From NCBI GenBank assembly GCA_958448515.1, contig CAUDEF010000012.1:1-57254 (forward strand): a stretch of 57,254 nucleotides of DNA, read 5' to 3'. Source of the DNA: an uncultured Phascolarctobacterium sp. Lineage in GTDB: Bacteria; Bacillota; Negativicutes; Acidaminococcales; Acidaminococcaceae. Made by a program: the position numbers and the translations under genes. The notes below the pieces were generated by a model. The model was not told where the DNA came from, did not search any database, and saw nothing but the letters and a program-made list of their open reading frames with translations. This document shows positions 33,783 to 42,624 of the stretch, piece after piece (the first letter of the stretch is position 1; every line of letters starts with the position of its first letter).

Positions 33783-33823
33783 AACTGGTATTTTTCAGAT
33801 AAAGAAAAATACCAGTTTTTTAT
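33783..33823 (-). terminator. Terminator of LysR gene
   Basis: Stem ACTGGTATTTTTC/GAAAAATACCAGT with a 7-nt loop and T-runs in both directions, directly beyond the LysR stop. Confidence 0.88.
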
Positions 33824-33824
33824 T

Positions 33825-34700
33825 TTACTTGGAGAAAAAGTTTAAAAACAGTTTTGCTACAGGAGAAAGCGGCCGACCTTTGACAATGGATATCGTTTTA
33901 TCAATATAAAGTCTGTCATCCTGGATTATTTTGCAGATAAGGTTATCAGAAAAAATTTCTTCACTGGCTGCAGGAACTACGGCAACACCAATATTTTCAA
34001 CAGCCCAGGTAATAGTTGCTGTTTTTGTTGAGTTTATACTTAAAATTTTAGGCGTAAGTTTAGAATCATTACATGCAGCCACAAACAAGTCAGAGCATCC
34101 ACGCGAAAGGCATACCGGAATATCCTGCAGATCTTCCAGTAAAATACTGCTGCCAGCGCCTGATAAAAATGGACTGTTGATATTAAACAGTGCAACAAGA
34201 TTCTCTTTGCGGGTATAAATAGTTTCAAAGCGATTGGCATTTTGCAGGGGGGCATTGGCAACGGCTATTTCTGCCCGGCCTTCCAATAACTGAGCGGTTA
34301 AATCGCTGATTGTTACTTCGTGTAATTCAAAGTTTATTTGCGGATAAATTCTTGAAAATTCACATAGGTAATTTCTGATAAAGCTTATAGACATGGAGGG
34401 AGAGAGGCTGATTTTCAATGTCCCCTGATAACCGGCGCTGCAGTTGATAACTTCTTTGACAGCAGATGCTTCGGCTTTACATATATTTTGCGCGGTCTGG
34501 TAAAGAATCTTGCCTGCGTCGGTAAGTTCAAGTGAGTGCCCGCCACGTTTTATGTTAATGAGTTTGGTATTATATTTTTTTTGCAGTAATTTAAGTTGGT
34601 TGCTTAATGCAGGCTGTGCAATAGAAATTTTTTTGGCAGCTGCCGATATACTGCCTGTATCAACTATAGCTATAAAATTACGATAATATTCAATATCCAT
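33825..34700 (-). CDS. LysR-family transcriptional regulator
   Basis: Regulator of 291 aa. The N-terminal wHTH spans residues 1-60 (GSISAAAKKISIAQPALSNQLKLLQ); the periplasmic-binding-protein-like effector domain follows (residues 90-290). The ATG at 34700 has an AGGTG site 8 nt upstream; a GTG nine bases earlier would give three more residues. It is divergent from the CoA-transferase operon across about 250 bp, the usual geometry for a LysR protein controlling its neighbour, with a CoA-ester pathway metabolite as likely co-inducer (inference). Confidence 0.93.
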   Translation of the reverse strand: MDIEYYRNFIAIVDTGSISAAAKKISIAQPALSNQLKLLQKKYNTKLINIKRGGHSLELTDAGKILYQTAQNICKAEASAVKEVINCSAGYQGTLKISLSPSMSISFIRNYLCEFSRIYPQINFELHEVTISDLTAQLLEGRAEIAVANAPLQNANRFETIYTRKENLVALFNINSPFLSGAGSSILLEDLQDIPVCLSRGCSDLFVAACNDSKLTPKILSINSTKTATITWAVENIGVAVVPAASEEIFSDNLICKIIQDDRLYIDKTISIVKGRPLSPVAKLFLNFFSK

Positions 34701-34948
34701 AAATTTCACCTAAAAATTTTTACTAGCTTATAAAAATATATGATATGTCATCGTTAATATTATTATAGATTAATATGTTTTTTATTGCAAAAGCTTTTTG
34801 AAAAAAGTGTGAAGTGCTTTATTTTCAAGAAATAGCAGTAAAACATATAATAAAAATATATATGTATATAATGAAAATGGTATTTTACTTTATATGTTAA
34901 TGGGGTTAAGCTTAAGTCAGGAAGTACGAATTTGAAAAGAGGGATATT
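34701..34948. promoter_or_regulatory. Divergent regulatory region, LysR/CoA-transferase operon
   Basis: AT-rich spacer of about 250 bp. An inverted repeat ATGA-N4-TCAT lies at 34740-34751 near the LysR start and could be part of a LysR T-N11-A site. TATAAT-like boxes occur at 34846-34851 and 34867-34872 toward the operon, without a convincing -35, as expected for an activator-dependent promoter. Confidence 0.45.
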
Positions 34949-36451
34949 ATGTTAGGTTCAGACAGATTGCGTAACCCTGAGTTATTTAAAAGGGTAGTCA
35001 GCGCCGATCAGGCAGCTGAACTTATTACCGACAATATGAATGTTGGCGTAAGTGGATTTACCCCCTCCGGCTACCCTAAAAAAACAACTATGGCTTTAGC
35101 TGAAGCTATCAAAAATGGTAAAAAATGTCGTATCAATATCTGGAGCGGCGCATCTGTCGGTCCGGAAATAGAAGAGGTACTGGCAGAAGTTGGCGGCATT
35201 AAAAGCAGAATGCCGTATTATTCAGCAGCTAATAAGAGTATCCGTAATGGCATTAATGATGGTAGTATCGGTTATATTGACCAGCATTTAAGCCACTTTG
35301 CCCAGCAGATAGATTACGGATTTTTTGGTGATGTAGATGTTGCCATAGTTGAGGCTACAGCAATTAATGCAGATGGCAGTATTGTTTTAGGGCCCGGCAT
35401 AGGCAATATTCCTATGCTGGTAAAGCATGCCCAAAAAATTATTGTGGAAGTTAATACAAGTATTCCCTTAAGCCTTGAAGGCATGCATGATATTTACATT
35501 TGCAACAGACCGCCGAAAAGAAGAGAAATCCCTATTTACAGCGTCGGTGACAGAATTGGTTCGGCATATCTTGAATGTGGCATAGACAGAATTGATTGTA
35601 TTGTGGAATCTGACATTCCGGATCATGTTAGAAATTTGTGTGATCCTGATGCTGACAGTATCAGGATTGCAGAAAATCTGGTGGAGTTTTTGGAACACGA
35701 ACAAAAACATCATCGGCTGCCGGAAAAGATGCTTCCCATGCAGTCCGGTGTAGGCAGTATTGCCAATGCAGTTCTTTTAGGACTGGCTAAATCAAAATTT
35801 GAGAATCTTGAAATGTACTCAGAAATTTTACAGGATTCTGTTTTCAGCTTAATAAAGATGGGAAAAATAAAAAAAGCCTCCGGATGTGCTTTTACCCCAT
35901 CTCCTAAAGTTTGGCAGATGTACAGAGAAGCTCCTGAATTATATAACAGAAGTATTGTTTTAAGACCTCTTGATATAAGTAATAATCCTGAGGTTATCAG
36001 AAGGTTGGGTGTTATTTCACTGAATACTCCTTTGGAATTTGATATTTACGGACAGGCAAATTCAACTCATGTAATGGGCAGCAAGATGATGAACGGTATT
36101 GGCGGCAGCGGCGATTACATGCGTAACGGTTATCTTACTATTTTCTCTACACCGTCAACAGCAAAAGGCGGCAGTATTTCGAGTATCGTGCCCATGGTAA
36201 CTCATGCAGACCATACTGAGCACGACACCATGGTTTTCATTACAGAGCAGGGTGTGGCAGATATACGCGGTTTAAGTCCGGTGGAAAGAGCAAAATTAAT
36301 CATTGATAAATGTGCTCACCCTGATTATAAGGAACAGTTATATGAGTATCTGAAGCTGTCTCAGAAGAGAAGTGCGCATATGCCTGTTGATTTGGCACAC
36401 GCCTTTGATATGCATCTTAATTATGAATATAACGGAACAATGAAGAAGTGA
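34949..36451 (+). CDS. Succinyl/propionyl/acetyl-CoA transferase (AarC/ScpC-type class I CoA-transferase)
   Basis: CoA-transferase of 500 aa in the acetyl-CoA hydrolase/transferase family that includes succinyl-CoA:acetate (AarC) and propionyl-CoA:succinate (ScpC) enzymes. The N-terminus has VGVSGFTPSGYPK; GPGIGNIPMLVKHAQKIIVE is the coenzyme A-binding region; the catalytic Glu is E292 in MYSEILQD, matching E294 of AarC. The C-terminal SSIVPMVTHADHTEHD loop is also conserved. First gene of the four-gene operon, 13 nt from the mutase gene. It would activate a carboxylic acid to its CoA ester for the mutase. Acid specificity is not readable. Confidence 0.92.
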   Translation: MLGSDRLRNPELFKRVVSADQAAELITDNMNVGVSGFTPSGYPKKTTMALAEAIKNGKKCRINIWSGASVGPEIEEVLAEVGGIKSRMPYYSAANKSIRNGINDGSIGYIDQHLSHFAQQIDYGFFGDVDVAIVEATAINADGSIVLGPGIGNIPMLVKHAQKIIVEVNTSIPLSLEGMHDIYICNRPPKRREIPIYSVGDRIGSAYLECGIDRIDCIVESDIPDHVRNLCDPDADSIRIAENLVEFLEHEQKHHRLPEKMLPMQSGVGSIANAVLLGLAKSKFENLEMYSEILQDSVFSLIKMGKIKKASGCAFTPSPKVWQMYREAPELYNRSIVLRPLDISNNPEVIRRLGVISLNTPLEFDIYGQANSTHVMGSKMMNGIGGSGDYMRNGYLTIFSTPSTAKGGSISSIVPMVTHADHTEHDTMVFITEQGVADIRGLSPVERAKLIIDKCAHPDYKEQLYEYLKLSQKRSAHMPVDLAHAFDMHLNYEYNGTMKK

Positions 36452-36464
36452 GGAGAGATTTACC

Positions 36465-38117
36465 ATGATGAACAAAGAAGTTTTAATGCAGGGATTATGC
36501 GATTATGAAGCTAAGGTTGACAAAGCATTGAGTAAATTTCCGGAGCGCAAGGATTTTGCAGAAAAAAGACTGTATACTCCTCTTGATGTAGAAAACTTTG
36601 ATTATAATGAAAAACTGGGATTTCCCGGACAATATCCTTTTACCCGCGGTGTACAGCCTACCATGTACAGGGGCAGATTATGGACAATGCGTGCTTATGC
36701 GGGATTTGCTACAGCCGAAGAAACTAATGCCCGCTATAAATATCTGCTGCAGGCCGGTCAGACAGGCTTGTCTGTAGCAATGGACTTACCAACACAGATT
36801 GGCCTTGATTCTGATGCGGAACTATCACATGGTGAAGTTGGTAAAGTTGGCGTAGCAATTGATTCTCTGGCGGATATGGAAAAACTGTTTGAAGGAATTC
36901 CTTTGGATAAAGTAAGTACTTCCATGACAATTAACGGACCTGCAGCGGTTTTGCTTGCCATGTATGTAGCAGTTGCAGAAAAACAGGGCGTTAAACCGGA
37001 ACAGTTAAAAGGTACTATTCAAAATGATATTCTTAAAGAATACATTGCCAGAGGTACATATATTTTCCCGCCCAGACCGTCTATGAGACTTATTACTGAT
37101 ACTTTTGCTTACTGCTCAAAAAATATTCCTAAATGGAATACCATCAGTGTAGGTGCTTATCACATTCGTGAAGCGGGTGCGTCCGAGGTACAGGAAATTG
37201 CCTTTGCCTTTTCCAATGCTATGGCTTATATTGATGCGGCAATAAAAGCAGGACAGAAAGTTGATGATTTTGCGCCAGGTATCAGCTGGATTTTTACTGC
37301 CGGATTGAATTTCTTTTCCGAGGCCGCAAAATTCCGTGCTGCAAGACGCCTGTGGGCAAGGATTATGAAAGAACGTTATGGAGCAACAGTTGCCAAAGCG
37401 CAGATGCTGAGGGTGCATGTACATACTGCCGGCAGCGTGCTGACAGCTCAGCAGCCTCTGAACAATGTAGCCAGAATTACCTGGCAGGCACTTTCTGCGG
37501 TTTTAGGCGGCATCCAGTCCATGGCATGCTGTGCTTATGACGAAGCTATTGCTTTGCCGACAGAAGAATCTGCAACTCTTGCTTTGAGAACTCAGCAGCT
37601 TATTGCTTATGAAAGCGGTGTAGCTGATACTATTGATCCGCTGGCAGGTTCTTACTATGTAGAAGCTTTGACCGAAAAATTTGAAAAAGAAGCTTATGAA
37701 TATATTACAAAGATTGAAGAAATGGGCGGAGCTGTTGCGGCTATTGAAAAAGGCTATATGCAAAGTGAAATGGCTTCTCATGCATACTCTTATCAGAGAG
37801 AAATTGAAGAAGGCAGCCGTATAGTAGTAGGCGTTAATAAATATAACGACAATAAAGAGATTGAAACAAATGATGTTCTGACAGCAGATTTAAGTGTAGC
37901 TGAAAGACAGATTGAAAAAGTTAATGCAATGAAGCAAAATCGTAATCAGCAGGAAGTTGATATGGCGTTGGCAAAACTTAAAGTTGCAGCGCAGGGAGAA
38001 GATAACCTGATGCCTTATCTGATTGATGCTGTTAAAACCTATGCAACCTTAGGTGAAATCTGCGGCGTTTTGCGTGAAGTATTTGGTGAATATAAGCAAT
38101 CTGGTTCTATGTTTTAA
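36465..38117 (+). CDS. B12-dependent acyl-CoA mutase large subunit (methylmalonyl-CoA mutase family), divergent
   Basis: Catalytic barrel subunit (550 aa) of a coenzyme-B12 acyl-CoA mutase; the C-terminal cobalamin-binding domain is absent, as in split enzymes, and no gene for it follows. Compared from memory with P. shermanii MutB, key residues are kept (Y78, Q186, R196, H233 for MutB Y89, Q197, R207, H244), so a carboxylated acyl-CoA is still expected. Others are changed: Q64 (Y75), L72 (P83), A77 (Q88), G272 (R283), H320 (Q330), and the SLHTNS loop reads SMACCA near residues 352-357. This suggests a substrate other than methylmalonyl-CoA/succinyl-CoA. Located between CoA-transferase and PrpD-family genes. 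Confidence 0.88.
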   Translation: MMNKEVLMQGLCDYEAKVDKALSKFPERKDFAEKRLYTPLDVENFDYNEKLGFPGQYPFTRGVQPTMYRGRLWTMRAYAGFATAEETNARYKYLLQAGQTGLSVAMDLPTQIGLDSDAELSHGEVGKVGVAIDSLADMEKLFEGIPLDKVSTSMTINGPAAVLLAMYVAVAEKQGVKPEQLKGTIQNDILKEYIARGTYIFPPRPSMRLITDTFAYCSKNIPKWNTISVGAYHIREAGASEVQEIAFAFSNAMAYIDAAIKAGQKVDDFAPGISWIFTAGLNFFSEAAKFRAARRLWARIMKERYGATVAKAQMLRVHVHTAGSVLTAQQPLNNVARITWQALSAVLGGIQSMACCAYDEAIALPTEESATLALRTQQLIAYESGVADTIDPLAGSYYVEALTEKFEKEAYEYITKIEEMGGAVAAIEKGYMQSEMASHAYSYQREIEEGSRIVVGVNKYNDNKEIETNDVLTADLSVAERQIEKVNAMKQNRNQQEVDMALAKLKVAAQGEDNLMPYLIDAVKTYATLGEICGVLREVFGEYKQSGSMF

Positions 38118-38147
38118 TATTGGTTAAATTGAAAGAAGTTGATAAAA

Positions 38148-39521
38148 GTGACAACGAAAAAATTAGCTGCTTTTACTGCTAACATGACTTATGATACTTT
38201 ATCTCCGGTTTCTGCAGATATGGCTAAAAAATGTATGCTGGACTGGTTTGGTGTTGCTATAAGAGGTTCGCAGGAAAAGCCTGCACAGATTATAAGAAAA
38301 AGTATTTTGCGTGGCGGAAATGATGAAGCACATGTTTTAGGTGAGAAAAATTTAAAAACTACAGTTTTTGATGCAGCCTTCTGCAATGGTGCGGCTTCTC
38401 ATACACTTGATTTTGATGATTTACATAACCCGTCTATTATTCATCTTGCTACTGTTGTTATTCCCGGTGTTTTTGCCATTGCTGAAAAAGAGCATAAAAC
38501 AGGAAAACAGATGATTGCTGCTGTATGTGCAGGTTATGAAGCAGGCGGGCGAGTTGGTGAAAGTGTTATTCCGGAATCTTATTTTTACTGGCATACTACT
38601 GGTACAGCAGGCACTTTTGGCGCAGCAGCAGCTGCTGCCAACCTTTTAGGTCTTGATGAACAGCAGACGCTGATGTGTTATGGCAGTGCCGGTACACAGG
38701 CAGCCGGGCTCTGGGAGTTTTTAAAGGAAGGTGCTATGAGCAAAGCTTTGCATGCCGGTAAAAGCTCTTATGCCGGAGTACTATCTGCATATCTTGCTAA
38801 AAATGGCTTTACAGGAGCCAGTGCTATACTGGAAGGCGAAAAAGGCTTTTGTCACGCCATGACGAGTAATCCTCATCTGGAGCTGCTTACCGAAAATTTG
38901 GACAGCAAAGCCTTAAAAATTGACCAGAACTCTTTTAAACCATATCCGTGCTGCAAGCATTCTCATGCTGCTATTTACGCGGCTGAAGTTTTAAAAAATA
39001 AATATAAAATCAGCAGCAGTGATATTACAGAAGTAGAAATACACGTAAATGATATTACTGATTATCTGATTAACAATTGTTTTCCTCAGAATCCTTATGG
39101 CTGCAAGTTCAGTATTCAGTACTGTGTATCGGTAATGCTGCATTTCGGAGCTGTAGCTATCGAACATTTTGCTGAAGATATGATTAACAGGCAGGACATA
39201 AGAAGTCTGATGAATAGAGTAAAAGTAATAAAGAGCGTAGAAATGGAGGGATTATATCAGAAGGATGCGACAAAACTGGCCTCCAAAGTAGTTATCAAAT
39301 GTGCAAATGGTGAGAGTTACATGATGACTGTAGAGTATCCCAAAGGGGACCCGGACAATCCTTTTTCCTGGGATGATGCCAGAAAGAAATTTATTTTGTT
39401 AGCTGAAAGTGTATATGGTCAGGAAAAGGCTGAAAAATTATTTAACCTTATAAAAAATCTTGACGAATGTACTGATTTTCAGAAAGCATTTACCGAATGT
39501 CTGGAGAGTGATGGATTGTGA
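38148..39521 (+). CDS. MmgE/PrpD family protein
   Basis: Protein of about 457 aa in the MmgE/PrpD family, which includes 2-methylcitrate dehydratase, cis-aconitate decarboxylase and iminodisuccinate epimerase. Recognisable blocks are CMLDWFGVAIRGS, ASHTLDFDDLHNPSIIH (catalytic-type Asp/His), FYWHTTGTAGTFGAAAAAA, GAMSKALHAGKSSYAG (Lys) and FKPYPCCKHSHAAI. GAAAGAAG lies 9 nt before the GTG at 38148; a TTG at 38139 is possible. It follows the mutase by about 30 nt and overlaps the thioesterase gene. It likely dehydrates or decarboxylates a C5-C7 di- or tricarboxylic acid feeding the CoA-transferase; substrate unknown. Confidence 0.88.
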   Translation: MTTKKLAAFTANMTYDTLSPVSADMAKKCMLDWFGVAIRGSQEKPAQIIRKSILRGGNDEAHVLGEKNLKTTVFDAAFCNGAASHTLDFDDLHNPSIIHLATVVIPGVFAIAEKEHKTGKQMIAAVCAGYEAGGRVGESVIPESYFYWHTTGTAGTFGAAAAAANLLGLDEQQTLMCYGSAGTQAAGLWEFLKEGAMSKALHAGKSSYAGVLSAYLAKNGFTGASAILEGEKGFCHAMTSNPHLELLTENLDSKALKIDQNSFKPYPCCKHSHAAIYAAEVLKNKYKISSSDITEVEIHVNDITDYLINNCFPQNPYGCKFSIQYCVSVMLHFGAVAIEHFAEDMINRQDIRSLMNRVKVIKSVEMEGLYQKDATKLASKVVIKCANGESYMMTVEYPKGDPDNPFSWDDARKKFILLAESVYGQEKAEKLFNLIKNLDECTDFQKAFTECLESDGL

Positions 39522-39952
39522 CAGCAGATGAGATTGTTTCTTATATCAAAGAGATTTATTCTCATAATAAGTTTATGAATTACTGTGGTATCAGGATAAT
39601 TCATATCAGCTGCGGCAAGGCAAGAGTTGGCCTTACTATTGATCCTGAAAAGCATACTAATCTGAATGATAAATTACATGGCGGCTTGCTGATGACACTG
39701 ATGGATAATGCAACCGGTATAGCAGCTGCTGCTGTTGGTAAAAGAGTGGTGACTGTATCCATGACGGTTGATTTTATCAAAAGTGCTGGTGCAGGAACAG
39801 CTGTTGAGGCAGAAGCTGTTGTAATTTATCAGGATAAAGCTGCCATAAATATGAACATGAATATTTATGATGCTGAAGGTAGAATACTTGCTACAGGCAT
39901 CAGCAGTATGCTGGCTATCGCCGATTATCCTGGAATACCGGACAAATGGTAA
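39518..39952 (+). CDS. PaaI-type hotdog thioesterase
   Basis: Acyl-CoA thioesterase of the hotdog fold (144 aa). The catalytic region is LHGGLLMTLMDNATGIAAAA near residue 50, typical for PaaI/YdiI-like enzymes, followed by TVSMTVDFIKSAGAG. GTG start overlapping the PrpD stop (GTGA); coupled. Within this operon it could release CoA from a dead-end or final product. Confidence 0.9.
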   Translation: MTADEIVSYIKEIYSHNKFMNYCGIRIIHISCGKARVGLTIDPEKHTNLNDKLHGGLLMTLMDNATGIAAAAVGKRVVTVSMTVDFIKSAGAGTAVEAEAVVIYQDKAAINMNMNIYDAEGRILATGISSMLAIADYPGIPDKW

Positions 39953-39992
39953 TTTGACAATATTGTATTTTATACCTAAAACTCCTTAAACT

Positions 39993-40032
39993 AAAAAAGT
40001 CTGCAGTTCTTAAAAGAGCTGCAGACTTTTTC
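39993..40032 (+). terminator. Terminator of CoA-transferase operon
   Basis: Long stem AAAAGTCTGCAG/CTGCAGACTTTT with further pairing in the loop, then TTTTCT. Confidence 0.9.
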
Positions 40033-40103
40033 TGTATATTGTATTGCATTTATACTAATTGTAATGCCTATAAAAGTTTCACGCGATTTTCACGAAAACC
40101 GCC

Positions 40104-40133
40104 AAAAATAAAAAAGCGAGTCCCAAAACCCGC
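40104..40133 (-). terminator. Terminator of tRNA-Arg (minus strand)
   Basis: On the minus strand, stem GCGGGT/ACTCGC (one G-T pair) with loop TTTGGG follows the tRNA 3' end by 8 nt, then TTTTTTATTTTT. Confidence 0.75.
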
Positions 40134-40141
40134 ATGAAATC

Positions 40142-40216
40142 TGGTACGCCCGAGTGGAATCGAACCACCGCACATGGCTCCGGAGGCCAATGCTCTATCC
40201 ACTGAGCTACGGGCGC
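40142..40216 (-). tRNA. tRNA-Arg (anticodon CCG)
   Basis: 75-nt tRNA with encoded CCA. The acceptor stem pairs GCGCCCG with CGGGCGT, the D-loop begins TAGCTCAGTGGATAGAGC, the anticodon loop is CTCCGGA (anticodon CCG, decoding CGG) and the T-arm reads GGTTCGATTCC. Its own terminator follows. Confidence 0.96.
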
Positions 40217-40278
40217 ATAGATAATGATAAAAGTATAACATATTTAGTTTTATAAAACAATGGATACTGCGGCAAGTT

Positions 40279-40307
40279 TTGTATGAGCATAAATTATGTG
40301 CTACAAT
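40279..40307 (+). promoter_or_regulatory. Promoter for AI-2E family gene
   Basis: TTGTAT (40279-40284) and TACAAT (40302-40307) with 17-nt spacing, about 35 nt before the coding start. Confidence 0.6.
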
Positions 40308-40342
40308 AAAACAAAATCCATAATTTTATGAGGTATGAGATT

Positions 40343-41473
40343 ATGAAGAATAAAAATATTTTTGGAATTGTTATTGCGGCAGTATTTTTATTTTGGACTT
40401 TATGGAACTATGAAGTAAGCCTGGCTGCTGCGGAAAAAACTATAAGTATATTAATGCCTTTTATTATAGGCTGCAGTATTGCTTTTATAGTTAATGTTTT
40501 GCTGGAAAAAATTGAATTTATCTGGGATAGATTTTTGAAAAATGCATCGTGGGCAGAATATGTAAAAAGACCTGTCTGTATAGTAATAAGCGTGCTTATT
40601 ATCACTGGTATAGGTGGTCTGACTTTGTTTTTAGTTGTTCCGGAATTACATGCCAGCATCAAAGCACTGGCCAAAGCTATCCCCCCTGCGCTGATACAGC
40701 TTAATGATTATCTGCAGCAAAAAATAGCTGAACTTCATTTGTCCAATGATGATATTGCTTACATAACAAGACAATGGGAAGAACTTTATACTTCATGGAT
40801 TAATTTTTTGAAAAATAATAAGGGTACACTGCTTTCCGGCACATGGAATGCGGCAACTTCCTTTGTTTATATGACGGCTGATATAGTCATTGGTGTTGTA
40901 GTTGCTGTTTATATATTGCTGGAAAAGGAATTTCTGGCAAAAAGCATCCGCAGAGCATTATATGCTTTTTGCAGTAAAGATAATGCAGAATATTTGATTG
41001 CCGCAGGAGCTGCTTCTAAAAAAATTTTTTCCGGTTATGTAGCAGGGCAGGTCAGCGAAGCTGTAATTTTGGGATTAATGTGTTTTGCAGGCATGCTCAT
41101 TCTTGGATTGCCGTACGCGCTTGTAATATCTGTGCTGGTTGCAGTAATGGCGCTGATACCTATTTTAGGTACTTTTATAAGCGCTGTGGCAGGATGCTTT
41201 TTAACATTGATGGCGGCGCCGGATAAAATTTTGTGGTTTATTTTGTTCTTCTTTGTTTTGCAGAGAATTGAAGGAGATATTTTATATCCTAAAATTGTAG
41301 GAAAAGCCGTAGGCTTATCAGAGCTTTATGTTCTTGTGGCAATTACAATAGGAGGAAGCATCGGAGGCATTATTGGAATTATTATAAGTGTTCCGATATT
41401 TTCAGTGCTGCATTTTCTGTTTTCACAAAAAGTTCAGCAGTTGCTGGACGATAAAAAGATGAAAGATATTTAG
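40343..41473 (+). CDS. AI-2E family transporter (PerM/YtvI-like)
   Basis: Polytopic membrane protein (376 aa) of the AI-2E/PerM family, with about eight membrane segments. Family features are ILMPFIIGCSIAFIVNVLLEK near the start, PYALVISVLVAVMALIPILGTF near residue 255 and GDILYPKIVGKAVGLSELYVLVAITIGG-type sequence near residue 308. GAGG sits 9 nt before the ATG at 40343; the ATG at 40328 lacks a ribosome site. Members export varied small molecules or Na+; which one is not known here. Confidence 0.9.
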   Translation: MKNKNIFGIVIAAVFLFWTLWNYEVSLAAAEKTISILMPFIIGCSIAFIVNVLLEKIEFIWDRFLKNASWAEYVKRPVCIVISVLIITGIGGLTLFLVVPELHASIKALAKAIPPALIQLNDYLQQKIAELHLSNDDIAYITRQWEELYTSWINFLKNNKGTLLSGTWNAATSFVYMTADIVIGVVVAVYILLEKEFLAKSIRRALYAFCSKDNAEYLIAAGAASKKIFSGYVAGQVSEAVILGLMCFAGMLILGLPYALVISVLVAVMALIPILGTFISAVAGCFLTLMAAPDKILWFILFFFVLQRIEGDILYPKIVGKAVGLSELYVLVAITIGGSIGGIIGIIISVPIFSVLHFLFSQKVQQLLDDKKMKDI

Positions 41474-41478
41474 CTTGC

Positions 41479-41508
41479 TTGTTAAATGAGCGCCTAAAGT
41501 GCTATAAT
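41479..41508 (+). promoter_or_regulatory. Promoter for thioesterase operon
   Basis: TTGTTA (41479-41484) and TATAAT (41503-41508), 18-nt spacing, 35 nt before the next start codon. Confidence 0.6.
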
Positions 41509-41543
41509 AAATAGGATTTTTAATAGATAGTTAAGGAGTTAAT

Positions 41544-41963
41544 ATGATTTCTATTCGTGATATGGTTCGTTTTGTAGAAACTGATATGATGGGTGTTGTT
41601 CATCATGCCAATTACCTGCGTTGGTTCGAGATGGGACGTGTTGCTTATCTTCGTTCCTGCGGTATTACTTTGGGAGAATTAATGGACGAAGATATTATTT
41701 TTCCTATTACTCAGGTTGAGGTGCAATATAAAAATTCCTGTACATTTGATGATGAGTTTGAAGTGCAGACAGTAATGAGCGGCTTTAATAAAGCTAAAAT
41801 GGAGTTTACTTACAAAGTTATCCGTTTACGTGATGGCGCTGTTGCTGTTGAAGGCCGTACACGCAATGTTTTTACCGACAGAGAGGGTAAAATAATTCGC
41901 CTGGATCCTAAATGGTTTGATAAGATTAAGGCTGTATATGATCAGGAGCAGGGTAAGGAGTGA
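41544..41963 (+). CDS. YbgC/FadM-type acyl-CoA thioesterase
   Basis: Hotdog-fold 4-hydroxybenzoyl-CoA thioesterase-like protein (139 aa). The catalytic Asp segment is VETDMMGVVHHANYLRWFEMGR near residue 10, matching the YbgC class. Preceded by AAGGAG. First gene of an operon with a CofE-like protein 4 nt downstream and a membrane-anchored unknown, so the substrate may lie outside fatty-acid metabolism. Confidence 0.9.
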   Translation: MISIRDMVRFVETDMMGVVHHANYLRWFEMGRVAYLRSCGITLGELMDEDIIFPITQVEVQYKNSCTFDDEFEVQTVMSGFNKAKMEFTYKVIRLRDGAVAVEGRTRNVFTDREGKIIRLDPKWFDKIKAVYDQEQGKE

Positions 41964-41967
41964 TTTT

Positions 41968-42612
41968 ATGGAAAAGTATGAAATTGTACCTGTGCCTACC
42001 AGAATACTTACACACCATGATGATATTTGTGATGCGATTTTGGAGTTTGGCAAAGATAAAATAGGTCCCAATGATGTTGTATGCGCAGCTGAAAGTGTTG
42101 TGGCAATTACTCAGGGCAGAGCTTTGCGATGCGAGGATTTTAAACCTGGCTTTTTGGCTAAGGTTTTGTGTCATTTGTTCCCGTCCAAGGGAAGTATCAG
42201 CAGCTGGTACAGCATGCAGGCTTTAATTGATGCTGAGGGCGGCGGCAGAGTTCTGTGGGCTGTAATTTGCGGTTTTGCTGCCAAATGCTGTGGTATCAGC
42301 GGTACTTTTTATCGTATGGCTGGCGAACAGGCACGTCTGATTGATGATATTACCGGAACAATGCCTCCGTATGATAAGCATATTGTTTACGGACCTAAAG
42401 ATCCGGCAAAGGTTGCAGAGGCTATTACTAAAGCATGTGGCTGCTATGGTGCCGCTGTTGCTGATGTTAACGACTTGAAGCGTTCTGCTGTTTTAGGTGT
42501 TTCCAAAGGTGTTGATGCAGATAAGGTTGCTGAAATTCTTATTGATAATCCTTTTGGTAATGGCAGTGAAAAAACACCAATCTGCATTATAAAAAATTAT
42601 TACAAGGCTTAA
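41968..42612 (+). CDS. CofE-like (F420-0:gamma-glutamyl ligase family) protein
   Basis: Protein of 214 aa in the family of coenzyme F420-0:gamma-L-glutamyl ligases (PF01996). Typical blocks are VVCAAESVVAITQGRAL near residue 42, FRMAGEQARLIDDITGTMPPYD-like sequence near residue 116 and VADVNDLKRSAVLGVS near residue 165. AAGGAG lies 7 nt before the ATG at 41968. No other F420 gene (cofC, cofD, fbiC) is in the window and Negativicutes are not known F420 producers, so it probably ligates an amino acid to something else. Function unknown. Confidence 0.82.
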   Translation: MEKYEIVPVPTRILTHHDDICDAILEFGKDKIGPNDVVCAAESVVAITQGRALRCEDFKPGFLAKVLCHLFPSKGSISSWYSMQALIDAEGGGRVLWAVICGFAAKCCGISGTFYRMAGEQARLIDDITGTMPPYDKHIVYGPKDPAKVAEAITKACGCYGAAVADVNDLKRSAVLGVSKGVDADKVAEILIDNPFGNGSEKTPICIIKNYYKA

Positions 42613-42624
42613 GGAGCGATAGTT

